Positions 7,480 through 11,847 of a stretch of DNA of 11,847 nucleotides are shown here, piece after piece (position 1 is the first letter of the stretch; the number at the start of each line of letters is the position of its first letter). The notes below the pieces were generated by a model. That model did no database searches. It was given only the letters and a program-made list of their open reading frames with translations, and was not told where the DNA came from. The DNA is from an uncultured Mycoplasmatota bacterium (GTDB lineage: Bacteria; Bacillota_I; Bacilli_A; RF39; UBA660): NCBI GenBank assembly GCA_900556025.1, contig USNG01000042.1, forward strand, positions 1-11,847. The letters are read 5' to 3'. The position numbers and the translations under genes were made by a program.

Positions 7480-7851
7480 ATGAGAGTTTGTATTTTTAAT
7501 CCAGTTATAGAGAAAGGAAATTGTATTTTAAGATCATTAACAAAAATACTTGAAAAAGATTATTTTGAAGTTAAAAATGAATTAAATAATTTAACTAAGA
7601 AATTAAATTGTGAAGATTATAGAGATGAAAAAGTATTTTTAAAATATTTAGATGATAGTGGTTTCATAAAAGTTGATTCTTATAAAGGTGTAAGCGTTAG
7701 AGATTTAAAATTAGATAGTGGAAAATATGTAGTTATTTGTGGTAAAGATGATTATTATCATATGTTTAGTGTAGTTGATGGTATCATTTATGATAAAGAT
7801 GAAAGTTGTTATGAACTTAAAGTTATTGATGTTTATAAATTGGAGAAATAA
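7480..7851 (+). CDS. Small protein with papain-like Cys-His-Asp pattern (putative cysteine peptidase fold)
   Basis: I do not recognise a named gene. The 123 residues show the order expected of a papain- or C39-like fold: Cys15 at the start of a helix in KGNCILRSLTKIL, His94 in DDYYHMFSVVDG at the start of a beta strand, and an acidic residue (Asp105 or Asp107) shortly after in IIYDKDES. No signal peptide or membrane segment is seen, so it is cytosolic. It is smaller than typical peptidases, so it could be a minimal peptidase, a transamidating enzyme, or a binding relic with the same fold. It lies inside the two-component operon, 2 bases after the kinase, with a strong AAGGAG site (7469-7474), and its stop overlaps the next start. 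That coupling suggests a role tied to the sensed signal, but function is unknown. The peptidase reading is inference. Confidence 0.6.
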   Translation: MRVCIFNPVIEKGNCILRSLTKILEKDYFEVKNELNNLTKKLNCEDYRDEKVFLKYLDDSGFIKVDSYKGVSVRDLKLDSGKYVVICGKDDYYHMFSVVDGIIYDKDESCYELKVIDVYKLEK

Positions 7852-8321
7852 TGGAAGAGTATGAATATAGTTTTAAAGTTAAATCTTTAGAACCAGTTTT
7901 TATGTATTTAAAAGAAAATAATTATAAAGAAATTTTTAATAAAAAACAAAATAGAATTGTATATGAGAATATTAAAAATAGAAATATAATATCAAGAATT
8001 ACTTTTAATGATGAAGATTATTTATTTGATTTTAAAAATAAAAGTTATGAAACAGAAACTTTGAAAATATCAAAAGAATCTTTACCATTAAAAATAAAAA
8101 AAGAAGATATTGAAAATGTTAAATCTATTTTAGATGTTTTAGGATTTGAACAAACTTCTAATATTGTAAGAACAAGATTTGTATTTGTTAAAGATGAAGT
8201 TAAATTTGAAATAGATGATTATATTAAACCTAAAATGCTTGTAGTAGCAGTTGAGGGAAAACGTGATAAAGTAGATAAAGTGTATAATGAAGTAAAAAAT
8301 ATGTTTGATATTGTTAATTAA
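7851..8321 (+). CDS. CYTH-like domain protein
   Basis: CYTH proteins (CyaB-type adenylyl cyclase, thiamine triphosphatase, inorganic triphosphatase) bind triphosphate compounds in a beta tunnel lined with acidic and basic residues. The 156 residues show the family's outline: an acidic N-terminal strand (EEYEYSFKV, 2-10, a loose form of ExExK), SRITF (48-52), a DFKN strand (60-63), the RTRF pair (107-110), FEIDDY (119-124) and the closing strand VVAVEG (131-136). The N-terminal motif is degenerate, so activity cannot be assumed. The start overlaps the upstream stop by one base (TAATG), marking translational coupling with the putative peptidase gene. It is the last gene of the regulator operon and ends at a terminator that begins in its stop codon. 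The family assignment is fairly secure; the substrate and the link to signalling are unknown. Confidence 0.68.
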   Translation: MEEYEYSFKVKSLEPVFMYLKENNYKEIFNKKQNRIVYENIKNRNIISRITFNDEDYLFDFKNKSYETETLKISKESLPLKIKKEDIENVKSILDVLGFEQTSNIVRTRFVFVKDEVKFEIDDYIKPKMLVVAVEGKRDKVDKVYNEVKNMFDIVN

Positions 8322-8344
8322 GATATTTAATTATATCTTTTTTT
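8320..8344 (+). terminator. Rho-independent terminator of the regulator-kinase operon
   Basis: AAGATAT (8320-8326) pairs with ATATCTT (8333-8339) around the loop TTAATT, followed by a T run 8338-8344. The stem starts in the stop codon of the CYTH gene. The stem is AT-rich, so it is weaker than the others. Confidence 0.75.
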
Positions 8345-8353
8345 AATGTAATG

Positions 8354-8359
8354 TATTAA
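8354..8359 (+). promoter_or_regulatory. Candidate -10 element of a near-leaderless vanZ-like transcript
   Basis: TATTAA, preceded directly by TG, is the only -10-like hexamer between the terminator and the ATG at 8370. It matches the consensus 4 of 6. A start 7-8 bases downstream would fall at about 8366-8368, almost on the ATG. No ribosome binding site is seen. Confidence 0.3.
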
Positions 8360-8369
8360 AATATTAAAT

Positions 8370-8816
8370 ATGAAAAAAAGAATTATTAAAATTATATTAG
8401 TTGCAGTTTGGATGTTAATAATATTTTTATTTTCTAATCAAGATGCTAGTAAATCTAGTAATTTAAGTGATAGTTTTATTTATAAAATTGTATCTGTTTT
8501 TAGAAGTAAAGATATTAGTGATGAAAAAATGGAATTGATTATTTCTAATAATACATTTATTGTTAGAAAAGCTGCTCATTTTTTTGTATATTTTGTACTT
8601 GGAATATTAGTATATTTATTGCTTAAAGAATTTAAAGTTAATAATATAGTTATTTATTCTTTATTGATATGTTATTTATATGCGGTAAGTGATGAATTTC
8701 ATCAATTTTTTATACCAGGTAGAAGTATGGAATTTAGAGATACTATAATAGATGGTTGTGGTTCTTTTATAGGCATATGTTTTAGTAGAATATTAAATAA
8801 AAAGATGATAAAATAA
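8370..8816 (+). CDS. VanZ-family membrane protein
   Basis: This 148-residue protein has about four hydrophobic segments (about 5-21, 66-86, 91-107 and 126-140) and the conserved VanZ motifs: FSNQ (21-24) after the first helix, RKAAHFFVYFVLG (66-78), SDEFHQFFIPGR (107-118), and Asp124 with Asp128 in the last helix region. VanZ of the vancomycin cluster gives low-level teicoplanin resistance by an uncertain mechanism. Most chromosomal members, as here, stand outside any van cluster and have no known function. The ATG at 8370 fits the family N-terminus, yet no AGGAG-like site precedes it, unlike almost every neighbour, so leaderless translation is possible. The ftsY gene begins 21 bases after its stop with its own ribosome binding site, and the two are probably one operon. 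Confidence 0.88.
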   Translation: MKKRIIKIILVAVWMLIIFLFSNQDASKSSNLSDSFIYKIVSVFRSKDISDEKMELIISNNTFIVRKAAHFFVYFVLGILVYLLLKEFKVNNIVIYSLLICYLYAVSDEFHQFFIPGRSMEFRDTIIDGCGSFIGICFSRILNKKMIK

Positions 8817-8837
8817 TTATTAAAGAGAGGTTATATT

Positions 8838-9866
8838 ATGGGACTATTTAGTAAATTAAAAAGCGTTTTTAGTAAACAAGAAGAAGTAAAAGAAAGTTTA
8901 GATAATAATGAAATTAAAGTTACTAAAGAACAAAAAGAAGAATTGAAAGAAACAGAGAAATATGTAGATGGGTTATCTAAATCTAGAGATAATTTTGTAA
9001 ATAAATTAAGTATTTTAGGAATTAAATATACTAAAATAAGTGAAGATTTTTATGATGAATTAGAAGAAATATTAATTACTGCTGATATTGGTGTTAATAC
9101 AGTAATGGATTTTGTTAATAGACTTAGAAAACGTGTTAAAGAAGAACATATTGAAGATTTTGAATATTTAAAAGAAGTTATTGTTGATGAATTATTTATG
9201 ATTTATGTAGGTAATGATATATTATCTTCTAAGTTAAATATTAAAAATGATGAATTAAATGTTATATTATTTGTTGGTGTTAATGGTGTTGGTAAAACTA
9301 CAAGTATTGCTAAGATTGCTAATAAATTAAAAAAAGATGGAAAGAAAGTTTTGTTAATAGCTGGAGATACATTTAGAGCAGGAGCAGTTAATCAATTAGA
9401 AGAATGGGCATCAAGACTTAATGTTGGTTTTTATGGTGATGATAGAACAGATCCATCTGCGGTTATATATGATGGATTAAATAAAGCAAAAGAAGAAAAC
9501 TATGATGTTGTTCTTGTTGATACTGCTGGAAGACTTCAAAATAAATCTAATTTAATGAAAGAATTAGAAAAAATGAATAGAGTTATTGGAGAAATAGTTC
9601 CAGGTAATCCAGTTGAAACATTATTAGTAATAGATGCAACTACAGGACAAAATGGAATTAGTCAAGCTAAAAGTTTTAAAGAAATAACTAATATTACTGG
9701 AATAGTATTAACTAAATTAGATGGTACTGCTAAAGGTGGAATAGTACTTGCTATAAAAGAACTTGTAGATATTCCTGTTAAATTTGTAGGACTTGGTGAA
9801 AAAGAAGATGATATGATACCATTTGATATAGAAAAATATATTTATGGATTATTTAAGGAGTTCTAA
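8838..9866 (+). CDS. ftsY: Signal recognition particle receptor FtsY
   Basis: FtsY is the membrane-associated GTPase that docks SRP-ribosome complexes at the Sec translocon. The 342-residue protein has a short charged A region (about 1-45), a helical N domain (about 46-135) and a G domain with every GTPase motif: GVNGVGKT (147-154), DTFRAGA (177-183), DTAGR (228-232), TKLDGTAKGG (292-301) and the FtsY-type close GLGEKEDDMIPF (318-329). The A region is short, as in Gram-positive bacteria. A GAGAGG site lies before the ATG. The stop codon overlaps the ylxM start (TAATG), the classic ftsY-ylxM coupling of Bacillota. The partner GTPase gene ffh, which usually follows ylxM, is absent here. Confidence 0.97.
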   Translation: MGLFSKLKSVFSKQEEVKESLDNNEIKVTKEQKEELKETEKYVDGLSKSRDNFVNKLSILGIKYTKISEDFYDELEEILITADIGVNTVMDFVNRLRKRVKEEHIEDFEYLKEVIVDELFMIYVGNDILSSKLNIKNDELNVILFVGVNGVGKTTSIAKIANKLKKDGKKVLLIAGDTFRAGAVNQLEEWASRLNVGFYGDDRTDPSAVIYDGLNKAKEENYDVVLVDTAGRLQNKSNLMKELEKMNRVIGEIVPGNPVETLLVIDATTGQNGISQAKSFKEITNITGIVLTKLDGTAKGGIVLAIKELVDIPVKFVGLGEKEDDMIPFDIEKYIYGLFKEF

Positions 9867-10150
9867 TGGAAGAAAGAGAATATATAACAAGTTTATATGA
9901 GATATATAATAAACTTTTATCTCAAAGAGAAAGAGAATATTTCGAAAATTATTATTTTGAAGATTTGAATTTGAAAGAAATAGCTGATAATAATAATATT
10001 AGTAGAAGTTATGTTGGAAAATATATTAAGCAAATAGAAGATAAACTAATTGAATATGAAAAGTGTTTAAATATTTATGAAAAAAATAACAAGATTAGAG
10101 AAATTATTAAGTTTAGTGATTTAAAAGAAAGAATAGAAGAAATATTATAG
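9866..10150 (+). CDS. ylxM: YlxM-type helix-turn-helix protein (UPF0122), putative SRP-associated
   Basis: The 94-residue cytosolic protein matches YlxM: an N-terminal helix with LLSQREREYFENYYFEDLNLKEIA (17-40), a sigma-70 region 4-like helix-turn-helix with ISRSYVGKYIKQIEDKL (45-61) and a helical tail. It is slightly shorter than the usual 105-115 residues. In Bacillota the gene sits between ftsY and ffh. The streptococcal homologue has been reported to interact with SRP components and modulate Ffh GTPase activity. Translation is coupled to ftsY by the overlapping TAATG. No terminator hairpin was found after it; a promoter for the next genes begins 7 bases after its stop. Confidence 0.9.
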   Translation: MEEREYITSLYEIYNKLLSQREREYFENYYFEDLNLKEIADNNNISRSYVGKYIKQIEDKLIEYEKCLNIYEKNNKIREIIKFSDLKERIEEIL

Positions 10151-10156
10151 ATTATA

Positions 10157-10165
10157 TGGTATAAT
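10157..10165 (+). promoter_or_regulatory. Extended -10 promoter before the pilin-like gene pair
   Basis: TGGTATAAT is a perfect extended -10 directly after ylxM, with no good -35 about 17 bases upstream. Start is predicted near 10172, leaving a leader of about 17 bases to the ATG at 10189. Read-through from ftsY-ylxM is also possible. Confidence 0.6.
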
Positions 10166-10188
10166 TTATTTAGAAAAAGGTGAAGAGT

Positions 10189-10596
10189 ATGAATAAACAT
10201 GGTTGGGGACTTAGAGCAGAGCTTGCATTTATTTTATTGTGTGTTATTTGTTTAATTATATCTACAGTTGGCTTATATCAATTTGGATTATTAGGAGAAA
10301 ATCCTAATGCACCAATGAATACTAATATGAAAACAAATTTTGATTATAGTGCACTTGAAAATAAATTATCTAATGCAGCAAGAAAATATGTTAAAGAGAA
10401 ATATCCTTATGGAGTAAGTGATATATTAATAGTTAAAACATCAACATTATATAATAATGGCTATTTGTCTACTTTAACTGATAGTAGAGATAAGAAATGT
10501 GTAGGATATGCTAAAGTTTTACCAAATGATAATATAGTGTCATATATATCTTGCTCTAGATATAGAACTTCTGGGTATAGTGAAGATTATGAGTAA
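10189..10596 (+). CDS. Single-pass membrane protein with pilin-like spacing, paralogue 1
   Basis: I do not recognise a named gene. The 135 residues comprise a short cytosolic N-terminus, one membrane helix (about 11-33), a linker, then an outside domain. The domain reads LENKLSNAARKYV (56-68), a TSTLYNNGYL strand-turn (84-93), Cys104 in DKKCVGYAKV and Cys122 near the end. The order helix, 'xLxxxGYL', 'CxGYxKV' recalls pseudopilin-type domains of Gram-positives. The N-terminal GWGLRAEL has a Glu just before the helix but not the standard prepilin G/FxxxE spacing, and no prepilin peptidase or assembly ATPase is present. The ATG at 10189 is chosen over GTG 10180 because AAAGGTG (10176-10182) then sits 6 bases upstream. 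The last 8 bases overlap the start of a shorter paralogue. The two Cys probably form an extracytoplasmic disulfide. Confidence 0.65.
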   Translation: MNKHGWGLRAELAFILLCVICLIISTVGLYQFGLLGENPNAPMNTNMKTNFDYSALENKLSNAARKYVKEKYPYGVSDILIVKTSTLYNNGYLSTLTDSRDKKCVGYAKVLPNDNIVSYISCSRYRTSGYSEDYE

Positions 10597-10909
10597 AAAG
10601 ATAATGATTATACAAGGCAGTATAGTTGTATTATTTATATCTGCTTTATTATTTATTGGGAATAGTCTTAAAGATACAACATATTTGAGACTTGAAAGAG
10701 ATTTGAAGAGTGCTACTAAGAGATATGTTAGAGATTATAATATTAAACCTAAAATAAGTGATTCAGTAATTATTACTGTAGATGATTTATTAAAAGATAG
10801 ATATATTAAGGAAAATCCTAATATAGATAAATATTGTATAGATAATGTTACAATGTTTAGAGGCTTATTTATGAATGAATACGAAGTTCATAGTGATTGT
10901 AAAGAATAA
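10589..10909 (+). CDS. Single-pass membrane protein with pilin-like spacing, paralogue 2
   Basis: No named family is recognised. The 106 residues have one N-terminal membrane helix (about 5-25) and an outside domain alignable with the upstream protein: LERDLKSATKRYV (35-47) against LENKLSNAARKYV, ITVDDLLKDRYI (62-73) against the TSTLYNNGYL region, Cys83 in DKYC against DKKC, and Cys104 against Cys122. The Cys spacing is 20 residues here and 17 in the upstream protein. The pair therefore arose by duplication. The ATG at 10589 overlaps the upstream stop (ATGAGTAA), so translation is coupled. A GTG at 10580 would add three residues and is less likely. A terminator starts within the last codons. 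Two bitopic proteins made together suggest a heterodimer or a small envelope complex; this is inference. Confidence 0.62.
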   Translation: MSKKIMIIQGSIVVLFISALLFIGNSLKDTTYLRLERDLKSATKRYVRDYNIKPKISDSVIITVDDLLKDRYIKENPNIDKYCIDNVTMFRGLFMNEYEVHSDCKE

Positions 10910-10928
10910 TTCTTGTATTATTCTTTTT
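10901..10928 (+). terminator. Rho-independent terminator of the pilin-like pair
   Basis: AAAGAATAAT (10901-10910) pairs perfectly with ATTATTCTTT (10917-10926) around the loop TCTTGT, with a T run to 10928. The stop codon at 10907-10909 lies wholly inside the left arm. Confidence 0.85.
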
Positions 10929-10942
10929 ATTTATAGTATAAT
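10913..10942 (+). promoter_or_regulatory. Promoter of the SPFH gene, nested in the upstream terminator
   Basis: The -35 TTGTAT (10913-10918, 4 of 6) and -10 TATAAT (10937-10942, perfect) are separated by 18 bases. The -35 lies in the terminator's loop and right arm. Start is predicted near 10949, leaving a leader of about 19 bases. Confidence 0.6.
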
Positions 10943-10967
10943 TTAAGTAGAAGAAGGGAGACTATTT

Positions 10968-11753
10968 ATGGGACCATTTTTAATTGTTGTCTTAATAATA
11001 ATTGGAATTGTATTATTAAGAAGTATTGTACAAATTAATGAATATGAGAGAGGAGTTAAATTCTGTAAAGGTAAATTTACTAAGATATTAGAACCAGGTT
11101 GGAGAATAATTATACCAATATTCGAATCTTATAAGAAAATTGATATTAGAACAAAAGCAGTTGATGTACCTGAGCAAGATGCGATTACTAAAGATAATGT
11201 ATCAGTTAGAATAAATGCTGTTATTTATTATAAGATTTTTGATGCTTCTAAAGCATTATTAGAAGTAGAAAATTTTTATTATGCTGTTAGTCAACTTGCT
11301 CAAACTACTATGAGAAATGTTGTTGGAAGTGTATCTTTAGATGAACTTTTAACTGAACGTGAAAAATTAAGTGAATCTATTTGTAAAATTATAGATGAAG
11401 CTACTGATCCTTGGGGAATTAAAGTTGAAAATGTAGAATTAAAAGATATTAGTTTACCAGAAGAAATGAAGAGAGTTTTAGCTAAAGCTGCAGAAGCTGA
11501 ACGTGAGAAAGCAGCTGTTATAACTAAGGCTTCTGGAGAAGTTGAAGCTGCTAAGAATTTGGCTCAAGCTGCTACTACTATGGCATCAACTCCTGGAGCA
11601 TTACATTTAAGAACATTATCTACTATTAATGATATAAGTAGTGATCAATCAAATACTATAATATTCTGTGTGCCAGTTGAAGTACTTGATGCATTTAAAA
11701 GTGCAAGCATCGATCCTACAAAATTAGTAGAAAAGATAAGCAAGAAAAATTAG
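10968..11753 (+). CDS. SPFH-domain protein of the stomatin/slipin type
   Basis: SPFH proteins form oligomeric rings or scaffolds at membranes and often modulate proteases or membrane domains. The 261 residues show an N-terminal membrane anchor (about 3-19), the stomatin start INEYERGVKFCKGKF (23-37), EPGWRIIIPIFE (42-53), the DVPEQDAITKDNVSVRINAVIYYKI band (66-90), and a long Ala/Glu coiled coil AKAAEAEREKAAVITKASGEVEAAKNLAQAA (172-202) ending in a C-terminal hydrophobic stretch. The length is typical for bacterial slipins. A strong AAGGGAG site (10954-10960) precedes the ATG. These proteins often sit beside an NfeD-family gene; none is seen before the window ends. It has its own promoter and terminator, so it is transcribed alone. 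Confidence 0.93.
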   Translation: MGPFLIVVLIIIGIVLLRSIVQINEYERGVKFCKGKFTKILEPGWRIIIPIFESYKKIDIRTKAVDVPEQDAITKDNVSVRINAVIYYKIFDASKALLEVENFYYAVSQLAQTTMRNVVGSVSLDELLTEREKLSESICKIIDEATDPWGIKVENVELKDISLPEEMKRVLAKAAEAEREKAAVITKASGEVEAAKNLAQAATTMASTPGALHLRTLSTINDISSDQSNTIIFCVPVEVLDAFKSASIDPTKLVEKISKKN

Positions 11754-11776
11754 TTACTTGAAAAAGTAACTTTTTT
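11752..11776 (+). terminator. Rho-independent terminator of the SPFH gene
   Basis: AGTTACTT (11752-11759) pairs with AAGTAACT (11764-11771) around a stable GAAA tetraloop, followed by T 11771-11776. The stem starts in the TAG stop codon. Confidence 0.9.
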
Positions 11777-11825
11777 ATTGTAAAAGTAGTGCTTTAAAAA
11801 GTTATTGCGTATTTAATTAATGAAG

Positions 11826-11847
11826 AGACAAAGAAATTTGTCTTTTT
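11826..11847 (+). terminator. Second hairpin with T tail at the window edge
   Basis: AGACAAA (11826-11832) pairs with TTTGTCT (11837-11843) around a GAAA loop, followed by T to the window end. It looks like a + strand terminator or attenuator, yet the 49 bases before it hold no gene that I can see. Confidence 0.55.

Noticed and set aside
10180..10191. GTG starts at 10180 and 10580 for the two pilin-like genes
   Set aside because: The first GTG is inside the AAAGGTG site that serves ATG 10189. The second adds only three residues, and ATG 10589 gives the usual stop-start overlap.
1..11847. CRISPR array, tRNA, insertion sequence or prophage
   Set aside because: No evenly spaced long repeats, cloverleaf, terminal inverted repeats with transposase, or phage genes were seen on either strand.

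Overview
This window looks like chromosome of a very AT-rich, walled Gram-positive of the Bacillota, most likely an uncultured Bacilli lineage of the gut type (RF39/Erysipelotrichia-like). The lineage is inference, and no marker gene settles it. The support is a strong A/T codon bias, AGGAG-type ribosome binding sites, an ftsY-ylxM pair, a VanZ-family protein, a D-Ala-D-Ala carboxypeptidase relic and the standard stop code (TGA stops two genes, TGG is used for Trp). Every gene reads on the + strand. No tRNA, rRNA, CRISPR array, insertion sequence or phage gene was seen, and no gene-free stretch exceeds 130 bases.

Bases 1-2300 form a zone of gene decay. It holds the C-terminal half of a DacF-type carboxypeptidase, an intact Nudix hydrolase, a histidine-phosphatase relic that has lost its catalytic Arg and most of its C-terminal half, and an intact SUFU-domain protein, a family often used as toxin immunity.

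Bases 2300-8345 form a sensory and export module. A possible tandem-repeat operator precedes an ABC ATPase and an 844-residue tandem-FtsX permease. After a strong terminator, a second promoter drives an OmpR-type response regulator, a histidine kinase, a small protein with a Cys-His-Asp pattern like papain-fold peptidases, and a CYTH-like protein. The simplest reading is that the kinase senses an envelope signal, perhaps a peptide antibiotic, and the regulator switches on the ABC pair. The roles of the last two proteins are unknown.

Bases 8345-11847 hold a VanZ-like membrane protein, ftsY (SRP receptor) and ylxM without the usual following ffh. Next come two tandem paralogous single-pass membrane proteins with pilin-like spacing motifs and a conserved Cys pair, then an SPFH/stomatin-type protein. 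These genes are largely envelope and protein-targeting functions.

Transcription punctuation is unusually compact. All six terminator hairpins that follow genes begin within or just upstream of the stop codon. Five are followed within about 60 bases by the next gene, with a possible promoter squeezed between. Several promoters are extended -10 elements (TGnTATAAT) with poor -35 boxes.
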